In this document: positions 34,895 through 43,967 of the stretch, in pieces | Position numbering within the stretch: the first letter of the stretch is position 1 | How the letters are laid out: each line of letters starts with the position of its first letter | From: Enterococcus alcedinis | Lineage (GTDB): Bacteria > Bacillota > Bacilli > Lactobacillales > Enterococcaceae | DNA length: 64,000 nucleotides | Direction: 5' to 3' | Assembly (NCBI RefSeq): GCF_014635985.1 | Contig: NZ_BMDT01000003.1 | Location: 62,001-126,000, forward strand | The notes under the pieces: model-generated | The model's input: the letters and a program-made list of their open reading frames with translations, nothing else | Told to the model about the DNA's origin: nothing | The model's database searches: none | Position numbers and translations under genes: made by a program

Positions 34895-37852
34895 ATGTTT
34901 CAAAATCAATATTATCAAGAGTTAGACGTGCTTTCTGTCAATGCAGCGAAGTTACGGAATTACTACGTGCCATTTCGAAATTTAACTGAAGCATTCGAAG
35001 CAAAGGATCGAACCGATTCTAGTAAATTTCGTTTATTAGACGGTGAGTGGGCATTTGATTTTTATCCGTCAATTCATGAGATTCCAGTTGAATTTTCGGC
35101 AATTCCACAACTACCTTTAACCAAAGAAATTCCTGTGCCAAGTTGTATTCAAAATCATGGCTATGATGCACATCAATATGTTAACGTGAGTTTTCCAATT
35201 CCTTACGATCCGCCATACACGCCATATGATAACCCTTGTGGCATCTATCGACGATCGTTTGAACTTGAGAGTCTTGGTGATGAGGCGTATTATTTAAACT
35301 TCGAAGGCGTGGATTCAAATCTTTATTTATGGGTGAATGGTCAATTTGTTGGATACGATCAAGTAACGCATAGTAATTCAGAATTTGATGTGAGTGCTTA
35401 TTTAAAAAAAGGTACGAACGAACTCACCGTTCTTGTGATGAAATGGTGTGTCGGCACTTATTTTGAGGATCAAGATAAATTCCGCACAACCGGGATTACT
35501 CGTTCCGTGTATTTAGTCACGCGTGAAAAAGCAGGTATCTGGGATTATAAAATTGAAACACCCGTTGATTTAGCTAAACAAACAGGAACTTTATCGTTTA
35601 CAACGCCATATGAAGGTGAAGTGTCGTATACGTTATTTGATCCACAAGGTAATCAGTTATTAGCAGGTACAGGTAAAAAAGAATTTTCATTGATTATTGA
35701 AGACTGTGCGTATTGGACAGCGGAAACGCCAACGTTATATACGTTAATTATTGAAGCTAAAGGTGAGTACATTCGTGAAAAAATTGGTTTCAGAGAATTT
35801 ACGATTCAAGACCGTGTGCTTTATTTGAATGGGCAACCGATTAAGCTTTATGGCGTCAACCATCATGATTCGCATCCTGACTTAGGACCTTCGTTACTTA
35901 AGAGTGATTATTACGAAGAAATGTTAAAAATGAAAGCGTTACATATGAATGGTATTCGGACGGCACATTATCCGAAATCACCAGAGTTTTATGAACTAGC
36001 TGATGAAATGGGTTTTTATGTAATTAGCGAAGCAGATGTTGAATCGCATGGCGTGGTGAATTTAGTGGGTGCGAGTGCTGATTATAATTTAATGGCGCGT
36101 GATGAGCAATTTGGTCCAATTATTATGGATCGAATTATTCGTTCAGTGATTCCGTTCCAAAATCGACCATCGATTTTTATGTGGTCGATGCAGAATGAAT
36201 CGGGTTATGGTGTGAACTATGAACAGGCTCAAAAGAAAGTCCGCGAGCTTGATCCAACGCGGTTGATTCATAATGAAAGGGCCGCACAGCCTGATTTGTT
36301 TAGGGAAAATGATTTTTCAAATTTAGACGTGATTAGTCGCATGTATTCCTCTTTTGAAGACGTCGTACGTTATTGTGAAAGTTCGGCGATTAAAAAACCG
36401 TTTATGCAGTGCGAATATGCCCATGCGATGGGGAATGGGCCAGGTGATTTAGCTGATTATTTCCAATTAATGGAAAAATATCCAAGTTTTATTGGTGGTT
36501 TTGTTTGGGAATGGGCGGATCATGCGATGTATTTAGAAGATGAAAATGGCCAGCGCGTACTCGGTTATGGTGGCGATTTTGGTGAAACCTTACATGATTC
36601 GAATTTCTGTGTCGATGGTCTGATTTTCCCAGATCGTAGCCTGACAAGTAGTGCTATTGAGTACCGGAATATTCATTCACCGATTCAATTAAAAGGCGTC
36701 AAAAACGACCGAATTACCTTAAGGAATATCCAATCTTTCTTAACGGGCACAGCTTTTAGCGCGGAGTTATCGATTCATGTCAATGGTGAAAAAAGAAGTG
36801 ACCTTCCGATTGACTTGACCCAACTAGCACCGTTATCCGAAGTCGAAATTTCTTTTGAATATCCGCAAGTAACCACCGCAGACTACGTGACTGTCGATCT
36901 GATTTTATTTGATAATCAAGGAGAGATTGTCGCACGTCAGCAAAAAATGATTCAAGAAGCCAAAGAAGAGACGACCATCGCAATCTGTGACTTGTCGATT
37001 CCGTCATTACGTGTCAGACAGGAGCAATCCTATTATAAAGTAGAGGGCACCGATTTCAGTTATACCTTTAATGCTCGTACGGGTAGCTTCGAACAATTGA
37101 ACGTTGATGACGAAGCGTTACTTGTTGCGCCGAGCTTTATTCATATTTGGCGTGCACCAATTGATAACGATCGACACATTACCAGTCAATGGCGTCAAGC
37201 AGGCTATGAAGCCGGTCAGTGGAACGTGATAGCTATGGACATCATTGAAGAAGCAACGAGTGTCACCTTCAGAGGTAGCTATCGTTTAGGCATGCCAAGT
37301 ATCCAACATATTTTAGTCATGGACTTAACCGTCACAATTGATAATTTTGGTGAAATTCAATACGATTTTGATGTCAAAAAAGGCAATAATTTACCAGATA
37401 TGCCGCGGTTTGGTGTTGTCTTCCCATTGAAAAAGGCCTTCAATAAAGCAAAATATCTAGGCTACGGTCCGTATGATAGCTATATCGACAAACATTATGC
37501 TAGCCATTTTGGTCAGCATGAGCAAGAAATTTCAGCAATGTTTGAAAATTATCTCAAACCACAAGAAAACGGCAATCACTGGAAAACAGTTAAAGCTGAT
37601 ATTATTGGACCAGTGATGTATCAAATTACCAGTCCAAAACCGTTTAATTTCTCGTTCATTCCATACTCGGCAACGGAATTAACAAATGCGGCACATTCCT
37701 ATGACTTACCAGAAATTAGCGGTCATTATTTAACGATTGACTACAAACAAAATGGTATCGGTTCCTACAGTTGTGGTCCGTACTTAAAAGAAAAATACCG
37801 CTTTAACGACGAGCAATTCAAATGGACATTCGCAATCAAGGTCTCAAGGTGA
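34895..37852 (+). CDS. lacZ: GH2 beta-galactosidase, LacZ type
   Basis: The protein is 985 residues, the usual size of LacZ-type enzymes. It has a jelly-roll domain with 'VDSNLYLWVNGQFVGY', an Ig-like domain, and the barrel with 'LYGVNHHDSHPDLG' (318-331). The acid/base is Glu435 in MQNESGYG and the nucleophile Glu507 in MQCEYAHAMGNGPG. The C-terminal small-chain domain is complete. It has no signal peptide. It hydrolyses terminal beta-galactose from lactose, LacNAc or oligosaccharides in the cytoplasm. It stands alone between two terminators with its own cre-controlled promoter. Confidence 0.95.
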   Translation: MFQNQYYQELDVLSVNAAKLRNYYVPFRNLTEAFEAKDRTDSSKFRLLDGEWAFDFYPSIHEIPVEFSAIPQLPLTKEIPVPSCIQNHGYDAHQYVNVSFPIPYDPPYTPYDNPCGIYRRSFELESLGDEAYYLNFEGVDSNLYLWVNGQFVGYDQVTHSNSEFDVSAYLKKGTNELTVLVMKWCVGTYFEDQDKFRTTGITRSVYLVTREKAGIWDYKIETPVDLAKQTGTLSFTTPYEGEVSYTLFDPQGNQLLAGTGKKEFSLIIEDCAYWTAETPTLYTLIIEAKGEYIREKIGFREFTIQDRVLYLNGQPIKLYGVNHHDSHPDLGPSLLKSDYYEEMLKMKALHMNGIRTAHYPKSPEFYELADEMGFYVISEADVESHGVVNLVGASADYNLMARDEQFGPIIMDRIIRSVIPFQNRPSIFMWSMQNESGYGVNYEQAQKKVRELDPTRLIHNERAAQPDLFRENDFSNLDVISRMYSSFEDVVRYCESSAIKKPFMQCEYAHAMGNGPGDLADYFQLMEKYPSFIGGFVWEWADHAMYLEDENGQRVLGYGGDFGETLHDSNFCVDGLIFPDRSLTSSAIEYRNIHSPIQLKGVKNDRITLRNIQSFLTGTAFSAELSIHVNGEKRSDLPIDLTQLAPLSEVEISFEYPQVTTADYVTVDLILFDNQGEIVARQQKMIQEAKEETTIAICDLSIPSLRVRQEQSYYKVEGTDFSYTFNARTGSFEQLNVDDEALLVAPSFIHIWRAPIDNDRHITSQWRQAGYEAGQWNVIAMDIIEEATSVTFRGSYRLGMPSIQHILVMDLTVTIDNFGEIQYDFDVKKGNNLPDMPRFGVVFPLKKAFNKAKYLGYGPYDSYIDKHYASHFGQHEQEISAMFENYLKPQENGNHWKTVKADIIGPVMYQITSPKPFNFSFIPYSATELTNAAHSYDLPEISGHYLTIDYKQNGIGSYSCGPYLKEKYRFNDEQFKWTFAIKVSR

Positions 37853-37946
37853 GCGTTTGGCTATGAGAGGTAGAGAGGCTACTCGAAAAATGGGTTCGGG
37901 AGTAGCTGAACTCAAAGTAGTGGCTGACGAACAGAATTTATTTGAA

Positions 37947-37985
37947 ACATCTGTAATCATATGTGATTCAGGTGTTTTTTTACTA
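37947..37985 (+). terminator. Rho-independent terminator after lacZ
   Basis: ACATCTG and AATCA arms pair with TGATT and CAGGTGT around a short loop, followed by seven T residues just before the GH95 gene. Confidence 0.75.
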
Positions 37986-38012
37986 AAATAGGGTGTAAGA
38001 AAGGACTAGGCG

Positions 38013-40283
38013 ATGCGTAAGAAAATGTATTTTGAACAACCGTGCCGTTTGACGAAACGTAGTCAGCCAGATGCCAGCGATGGTACATGGTCGCATTTTG
38101 GTTTACCGCTAGGAAATGGTCGAATGGGTGCAATGCTTGGTGGGGAAGTCTTTCAAGAAGTGATTCAATTCAATGAAGAGACTTTATTTAATGGCGGACC
38201 GCTAGCCGATCAAATGTATCAACATGGCAATGCATCGAACCGAGGAGAAGATTTACAAGAGATTCAAGCGTTACTATTGGCGGGAGAAAATGAGAAAGCT
38301 GCAATGCTTTGTCAGCAGCAATTGGTCGGTTTAGAAGCAGGCTATGGCGCTTATCAAAATCTAGGCGAGTTGGTGATTGGTTATCAGTTTGCTGAAACGG
38401 AAGTATCGGGTTATCGTCGAGAACTCGATTTGGACCAGGCTATTCATCGAGCAAGTTTTTGTGTCGGACAAAATCAAGTCAGGCGACAAAGTTTTATTAG
38501 CGAGCCAGATCAACTTTTCGTTCATCATTTTTCGAGTCAAACAGCGATTGATTTGTTGATTGCTTTTCAGTCGGAGCATCCGTATCGATTGGACCAGACA
38601 GAACAAGGTTGGCAAGTAAAAGGATATTTACAAGACAATCAGCTACAATTTGCATTTGAGTTAACGTTGCTTTTTGATCAAGGGACGCTTGAAGTATCAG
38701 GCGAGATGTTGAAGCTCAAAGAGTGTTCCGAGGTGACATTATTAGTGGGGATTGTGACAAATTACGCACCGGATTTCCCCAAGTACCGACAATCACTACC
38801 GAATCAACGATTAATCGAGCAAATCACAAAGGGGCGACAGCACCGTTTTACAATGTTAAAGCAGCGTCATCTTGTAGATTATCAAGCGTTATTTAATCGG
38901 GTGGATTTGCAGCTTGTAGCACAGGAACAAGACTTACCAGTGAATCAAATTATCACCAATGGGGGGTTACCGTTGGCTGAATTATTGTACCATTATGGTC
39001 GTTATTTGTTGATTGCTTCTTCTAGAATAGGTGGCTTACCGAGTAATTTACAAGGGGTTTGGAACGAAACGAATAATCCGCCTTGGGGTTCCGATTATCA
39101 TTTGAACGTCAATTTACAAATGAATTATTGGGGAGCATCAGGAGCGAATTTGGTTGAAACAGTGGAACCTTTAGTCGCATATGTTGAACATTTACGCAAG
39201 CCAGGACGCCTAACAGCAGCAGCTTATCATGGAATTGTCAGCGATGCAGAAAATCCTGAAAATGGTTTTGTCGCCCATACCCAAACAACGCCGTTTGGCT
39301 TTACTGGTCCAGGTTGGGATTTTGAGTGGGGCTGGTCACCGGCTGCGATTCCGTGGATTTTAGAAAATCTCTATGATGTTTACTTGTTTACGCTCGATTC
39401 CATCTATTTACAAAAAATCTATCCGATGTTAAAAGAAGCGACGCGTTTTTTTGAACAAGCATTGGTGTATCAAGCAAATGATGGCAATTATTACTCAGCA
39501 CCAGCTTATTCACCCGAGCATGGTCCAATTACGCTGGGCAATGTCTATGAGCATAGTCTGATTCAGCAACTGATTTTAAATACGATTGCAGCGGCTAACA
39601 TTCTCGCCTGCGATCAAGAAAACGTGCCGAAATGGCAAGCGTTAACTAAACAGATTCGAGTGGAAGAAGTGGGTGCTGACGGACAAGTTAAAGAATGGTT
39701 TGAGGAGACAACGATTGGTAGTGTCGAGAAATATCAAGACAATCATCGCCACGTGTCACACCTTTTAGGTCTGTATCCGATGCATCGTATCCAAAAAACA
39801 ACCGAGCTAGCAACAGCAGCTAAAATGTCATTAGAGCATCGTGGCTTAGGGACGACCGGTTGGAGTATGATTCACCGTGGTCTGATGTGGGCACGCCTTG
39901 GAGAGGGTGCGATGGTTGAGCAAATCATTGAGCTGTTTTTGACACAATGTCTAAACCAAAACCTGTTTGCGACTCATCCACCGTTTCAAATTGATGCCAA
40001 TTTAGGTTATGTTGCACTCGTACAAGAAGCACTCGTCCAAAGCCAAATAGGGTATTTAGAGATTTTTCCAGCTTTACCTCCTAGCTGGAAAGACGGACAA
40101 ATTAAAGGCATTCGCTGTCGTGGCAATCTCAAAGTCGACTTGAAATGGGAAGCCAGTCAATTAATCGAAATCATTGTGACGACCGAAAAAGCACAGAAAA
40201 TTCAGCTTGTTTTGCCAAATCAAATGAAACAAACAACGGTGTTAACTCAAGGAAAGAATGATATATCCTATCTAATAACCTAA
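38013..40283 (+). CDS. GH95 alpha-L-fucosidase
   Basis: The protein is 756 residues, normal for GH95. It has the N-terminal beta domain with 'LPLGNGRMGAMLGG' (31-44) and 'NEETLFNGG' (54-62). The alpha/alpha barrel has 'NVNLQMNYWG' with the catalytic Asn365/Asn367, the catalytic Glu502 in 'APAYSPEHGP', and a late 'PFQIDANLG' with the third acidic residue. The family removes fucose, mainly alpha-1,2-linked, from H-antigen or milk glycans by inversion. Some members act on alpha-galactose instead. There is no signal peptide, so it acts on imported fucosylated oligosaccharides. No fucose catabolic genes lie in the window. Confidence 0.92.
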   Translation: MRKKMYFEQPCRLTKRSQPDASDGTWSHFGLPLGNGRMGAMLGGEVFQEVIQFNEETLFNGGPLADQMYQHGNASNRGEDLQEIQALLLAGENEKAAMLCQQQLVGLEAGYGAYQNLGELVIGYQFAETEVSGYRRELDLDQAIHRASFCVGQNQVRRQSFISEPDQLFVHHFSSQTAIDLLIAFQSEHPYRLDQTEQGWQVKGYLQDNQLQFAFELTLLFDQGTLEVSGEMLKLKECSEVTLLVGIVTNYAPDFPKYRQSLPNQRLIEQITKGRQHRFTMLKQRHLVDYQALFNRVDLQLVAQEQDLPVNQIITNGGLPLAELLYHYGRYLLIASSRIGGLPSNLQGVWNETNNPPWGSDYHLNVNLQMNYWGASGANLVETVEPLVAYVEHLRKPGRLTAAAYHGIVSDAENPENGFVAHTQTTPFGFTGPGWDFEWGWSPAAIPWILENLYDVYLFTLDSIYLQKIYPMLKEATRFFEQALVYQANDGNYYSAPAYSPEHGPITLGNVYEHSLIQQLILNTIAAANILACDQENVPKWQALTKQIRVEEVGADGQVKEWFEETTIGSVEKYQDNHRHVSHLLGLYPMHRIQKTTELATAAKMSLEHRGLGTTGWSMIHRGLMWARLGEGAMVEQIIELFLTQCLNQNLFATHPPFQIDANLGYVALVQEALVQSQIGYLEIFPALPPSWKDGQIKGIRCRGNLKVDLKWEASQLIEIIVTTEKAQKIQLVLPNQMKQTTVLTQGKNDISYLIT

Positions 40284-40289
40284 TAATCT

Positions 40290-40329
40290 CTAGCCTTCAA
40301 TTGTTTCAGAACGAAGGCTAGTTTTTTTT
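40290..40329. terminator. Terminator between GH95 gene and convergent AraC gene
   Basis: A 9-bp stem CTAGCCTTC/GAAGGCTAG is followed by eight T residues. It overlaps the stop of the AraC gene by two bases and could serve both strands. Confidence 0.85.
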
Positions 40330-41134
40330 AACGATACTTCTGCCGAAACTGATGAGGTGTGATTTGCTCTAATTTCCGAAAGGTCGTGATAAAGTAGTTC
40401 ACATTATGAAAACCGACTTGTTGCGCGACTTCAGCTAACGGCAATTGGCGGTCTTGTAGGAGTAAAACTTTGGCTTGTCGTATGCGGTAATTGACTAAAT
40501 ATTGACTAGGTGTCATCTGTAAGGCATGTTTAAACACACGTGTGATGTATTGTGTCGAGTAATCGAGACGTGCCGAAAAATCAGCATCACTTAAACTTTC
40601 AGTAAAGTGTGTTTCGATATAACGTTGCAAGGGCGCGACAATCGTTTGATAGGTATAATCATCGTTCGTTTGGCTCAAGCTATTCTTTTTGAGCAACATC
40701 AAAAATTGATAAATCGTGCCAGAGATATCGTATTGATAACCGGGTGTCGCACGGGTAATTTGTTCGGATAGTGAGAGGATAAAGGCATCGATTTCGGCGA
40801 TGTTTTCGGTCACGACAAGAATCGAATCCAGTTGTAGCAAGGCTAAGATTTCTTGAGCGAGTGCGCCACCAAAAGTAAAGTAAGCCGTTTTCCAAGTGGC
40901 GATTGTTTGTTGGTACTGATGGGGAATTTGTTGATTCATAAAGACGCCTGTTCCAGCAGTGAGTAAAATTTTTCGTCCATCAATCGTGATTTCGCCTTGT
41001 CCTTCTTTTGTATGAATCCAATGAATATAAGGATAACCTCCGAGCCGCCAAACGTCTTCTTGTTCGCAATCATAGCCGATACTATCGACAAATAAAGGCA
41101 ATCGTTTATCTGGATGGTCAAATAAGTAACGCAT
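40328..41134 (-). CDS. AraC-family transcriptional regulator (paralogue of 58505)
   Basis: The protein is 268 residues: a cupin-like N-terminal sensor with 'LPLFVDSIGYDCEQE', 'YIHWIHTKEGQGEI' and 'HQYQQTIATWKTAYFTFGG', then an AraC double helix-turn-helix ending 'VNYFITTFRKLEQITPHQFRQKY'. ATG 41134 has CGAGG at 8-nt spacing. It has exactly the same length as the regulator at 58505 and aligns with it along the whole length. It diverges from the GH2 gene at 41257 and probably activates it in response to a sugar. Confidence 0.93.
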   Translation of the reverse strand: MRYLFDHPDKRLPLFVDSIGYDCEQEDVWRLGGYPYIHWIHTKEGQGEITIDGRKILLTAGTGVFMNQQIPHQYQQTIATWKTAYFTFGGALAQEILALLQLDSILVVTENIAEIDAFILSLSEQITRATPGYQYDISGTIYQFLMLLKKNSLSQTNDDYTYQTIVAPLQRYIETHFTESLSDADFSARLDYSTQYITRVFKHALQMTPSQYLVNYRIRQAKVLLLQDRQLPLAEVAQQVGFHNVNYFITTFRKLEQITPHQFRQKYR

Positions 41135-41178
41135 CAAAAAAACCTCGTTTCAAATCGTATAATTTTTCGCTCAAATAA

Positions 41179-41213
41179 TGAGATTGTCCTTTTAGTATAG
41201 GCTGTTTTATAAT
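41179..41213 (+). promoter_or_regulatory. AraC-controlled promoter, copy 1
   Basis: TTGTCC (41184-41189) and TATAAT (41208-41213) are 18 bp apart, with TGAGATTG (41179-41186) overlapping the -35 and AAGTGTAAAG after the -10. The same layout and much of the sequence recur before the GH1 gene at 59355-59389. The shared TGAGATTG and the flanking TTTCAAAT...GTA block are candidate binding sites for the paralogous AraC regulators. Confidence 0.7.
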
Positions 41214-41256
41214 AAGTGTAAAGATGAAATAACGAAGAAAAAGGAGTGTTTTATCA

Positions 41257-43473
41257 GTGGAAAGTAGACAACGAATCAATGACAAATGGTTTTTTAGCTC
41301 AACTTATGAAACCGATTTAGAAAAAGAAACGGAGCTTGAAACTTTTGAGGCGATACAATTGCCACACAATACGGTGAATTTGCCGTATCAATATTTTGAC
41401 GAGAAAAGCTATCAAAAGGAAACGTGTTATTTTAGAAAAGTCACCATCGATCCAATGGTCCGTAACTTTATTCGCTTTGAAGGCGTGATGGCAGTAGCAG
41501 AAGTTTATCTAAATGGCGAACACGTTGCGACACATAAAGGTGGCTACACACCGTTTGAAGTTGAATTGCCCAATACCCAAACGGAGCACCTTTTAGCGGT
41601 GGTGGTCGATGGTTCTGAACGCGATGATGTCCCACCATTTGGTGCAGCGATTGACTATTTAACCTACAGTGGGATTTACCGCGATGTCTTTTTAGTCGAA
41701 CGTCACGGTGTCTTTATTGAAGAACCATTTTTCAAAATCAAAAATAAAGCAGAAAATACGTATACGGCAGAATTGGTTTTTAATGTCCAAGAAGCAGGAA
41801 CGTTGCAAGTGCTGTTAACGGGTGAAGATTTAGCGATTGAGGGTACGATTGATGCGACAGTTGGCGCGAATACATTTGTTTTCCCGGAAATGACGGTCAA
41901 TGAATGGTCACCAGAAAATCCCCATTTATATGAGTTAGTGATTTTAGAAGAAGAAGACCTCTTGTATCAACAAAAAGTTGGTTTCCGTCGGGCAGAATTT
42001 ACCAAAGATGGTTTTTATTTGAACGGTGAAAACTACTCAATTATTGGCTTGAATCGCCATCAAGATTACCCATACGTTGGCTATGCGATGCCAGAAGAGT
42101 GGCAAGTTGAAGATGTCCGTGTCTTAAAACATGAATTAGGTTTAAATATGGTTCGAACGTCGCATTATCCACAAAGTTTAGCCTTTATTGCAGCCTGTGA
42201 TGAGCTAGGATTACTCGTTTTTGAAGAGATTCCAGGTTGGCAACACATCGGTGAAGGCGAGTGGCACGATGTTTTACTACAGAATGTCCGCGAGATGGTT
42301 GTCCGTGATCGCAACAATCCAAGTGTCGTTTTATGGGGTGTGCGTGTCAATGAATCCGATGACCATCATGAGCTGTATACGAAAACCAATGCTTTATGTC
42401 GCGAACTCGATCCGACACGTCAAACGGGTGGCGTGCGTTATTTAGAGCGCAGTGAATTTTTAGAAGATGTTTACACAATGAATGATTTCTCTTATGATGG
42501 GGGCGATACGGAGCGCTTGAAACGTGAAATTGAAGTCGCGACGTATGATAACGTGCAAGTGGAGCGTAAAGGTTTGCGGACGGTCGAACAAGTTGTGGGC
42601 GAAAAGGTCCCTTATTTAGTGACAGAGTATGCCGGTCACATGTATCCGACCAAACGCTTTGATCAAGAAGAACGTTTAATTGAACATGCGATGCGTCATG
42701 CGGTCGTTGTGAATGCGGCTTATGAAAATCCAAACATTAGTGGTGCAGTCGGTTGGTGTGCCTTTGATTACCATACACACGAAAACTTTGGTAGTGGCGA
42801 CCGAATTTGTTACCATGGCGTGATGGATAATTTCCGCGTGAGCAAATTTGCCGCGAGTGTTTATGCGAGTCAACAAGATCCAAAACAAAACCCAATTATG
42901 GTGCCATTAACCAATTGGACACGTGGTGACCGCAACATGGCGCAAAGTGTGCCGATTTATGTGTTTACAAACTGTGATGAAATTGAAGTTCGCTACAATG
43001 GCAAATCACGTGGTTTCTATCAACGTGAAGAAGGTGGTAAGTTCAGTCATCTGCCGTATCCGCCAATTGTCTTAAAAGAATTCAACTTCTTATGGGGTGA
43101 GCCGTTTGGACCACTTGATGTGATTGGGTATCTAAATGGAGAAGTCGTCGTGACGAAAGAATATACCAATGAGCCGGTACTTCATGATTTGGTCGTTGAA
43201 ACGAGTCATGAGACGTTAATTAAATCGGATCGTTGGGCAGCGGCTAAAATTACGATGAAAATTGTTGACCAAAAAGGTAATTTACTCCCATTCTTAATGG
43301 GTAGCGTTCGCTTAGAAAATGAAGGTGGCGAAGTCTTGGGTGGCAATGATGTTCCCGTGATTGGCGGTTCGGCTGTTTGTTGGGTACGTACGTTACCAGA
43401 AACGGATCAAATCAAATTAGTCGCAACGTATGGCGAATTTAAGAAAGAAGTAACGATACAAGTCGAAGGATAG
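41257..43473 (+). CDS. GH2 beta-glycosidase (beta-galactosidase-like)
   Basis: The protein is 738 residues, starting at GTG with AAGGAG 10 nt upstream. It has the GH2 layout: sugar-binding domain with 'GVMAVAEVYLNGEHVATHKGGYTPF' (76-100), Ig-like domain, barrel with 'IIGLNRHQDYPYVG', acid/base Glu366 in 'RVNESDDH', nucleophile Glu457 in 'VTEYAG', then two C-terminal beta domains. It lacks the LacZ small-chain domain and is shorter than the enzyme at 34895. Beta-galactosidase is most likely, but beta-glucuronidase or beta-mannosidase activity is possible within the family. There is no signal peptide. It diverges from an AraC regulator. Confidence 0.9.
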   Translation: MESRQRINDKWFFSSTYETDLEKETELETFEAIQLPHNTVNLPYQYFDEKSYQKETCYFRKVTIDPMVRNFIRFEGVMAVAEVYLNGEHVATHKGGYTPFEVELPNTQTEHLLAVVVDGSERDDVPPFGAAIDYLTYSGIYRDVFLVERHGVFIEEPFFKIKNKAENTYTAELVFNVQEAGTLQVLLTGEDLAIEGTIDATVGANTFVFPEMTVNEWSPENPHLYELVILEEEDLLYQQKVGFRRAEFTKDGFYLNGENYSIIGLNRHQDYPYVGYAMPEEWQVEDVRVLKHELGLNMVRTSHYPQSLAFIAACDELGLLVFEEIPGWQHIGEGEWHDVLLQNVREMVVRDRNNPSVVLWGVRVNESDDHHELYTKTNALCRELDPTRQTGGVRYLERSEFLEDVYTMNDFSYDGGDTERLKREIEVATYDNVQVERKGLRTVEQVVGEKVPYLVTEYAGHMYPTKRFDQEERLIEHAMRHAVVVNAAYENPNISGAVGWCAFDYHTHENFGSGDRICYHGVMDNFRVSKFAASVYASQQDPKQNPIMVPLTNWTRGDRNMAQSVPIYVFTNCDEIEVRYNGKSRGFYQREEGGKFSHLPYPPIVLKEFNFLWGEPFGPLDVIGYLNGEVVVTKEYTNEPVLHDLVVETSHETLIKSDRWAAAKITMKIVDQKGNLLPFLMGSVRLENEGGEVLGGNDVPVIGGSAVCWVRTLPETDQIKLVATYGEFKKEVTIQVEG

Positions 43474-43483
43474 AAAAAAGAAG

Positions 43484-43543
43484 ATAAAAGAGCACAATGT
43501 AGCGATGACCTTCTTAGGTGAGTGCTGTATTGTGCCCTTTTAT
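43484..43543. terminator. Bidirectional terminator between converging genes
   Basis: Arms 43484-43498 and 43529-43543 form a 15-bp stem with a single mismatch (ATAAAAG...ACAAT). A- and T-rich ends suit termination in both directions, after the GH2 gene and after the SRPBCC gene. Confidence 0.75.
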
Positions 43544-43966
43544 TTAAACGATGAAATCCTCAATTTGTTGCAACATCTTTGCCCATGATTGTTTGATTTG
43601 TGGGACATACGTTTCCCACTGCTTGTCGATTTGGTGTATTAAAGTAACTTGCGACCCACTGGGAGTCGCTTGAATATCAATCGTGACCAGACTGGAAGCA
43701 GGTAAGTCATCCACGACGCCCCAAGTAAATTGCAGTCGATTGGGTTTTTCTAAAGTTAAATAATGACCGATATGTTGCACGTCTTGTCCGTTTCGATGGT
43801 CAGTAAAAATAAAGTAGCCATTGATTTCAAGGTGATTGTCACATTGAATGAGTTCGCCATCATGAAAGAGCCACTTTTTGAGAATTTCCGGTTGCGTCCA
43901 TGCTTGATAAATCGTCTCAGGGATCAGTTGAAAATCATGTGTGACGGTCACAGCTATTTTTGTCAT
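43544..43966 (-). CDS. SRPBCC/AHSA1-family protein
   Basis: The protein is 140 residues with the AHSA1 pattern: 'IPETIYQAWTQPEILKKWLF' (about 14-33), 'HIGHYLTLEKPNRLQFTWG' and a C-terminal helix 'WAKMLQQIEDFI'. These small hydrophobic-pocket proteins have varied and often unknown ligands. ATG 43966 has GGAG at 8-nt spacing, inside the 3' end of the upstream gene. It begins one base after the stop of the nucleotidyltransferase, so the two are coupled. The role is not predictable. Confidence 0.88.
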   Translation of the reverse strand: MTKIAVTVTHDFQLIPETIYQAWTQPEILKKWLFHDGELIQCDNHLEINGYFIFTDHRNGQDVQHIGHYLTLEKPNRLQFTWGVVDDLPASSLVTIDIQATPSGSQVTLIHQIDKQWETYVPQIKQSWAKMLQQIEDFIV

Positions 43967-43967
43967 T

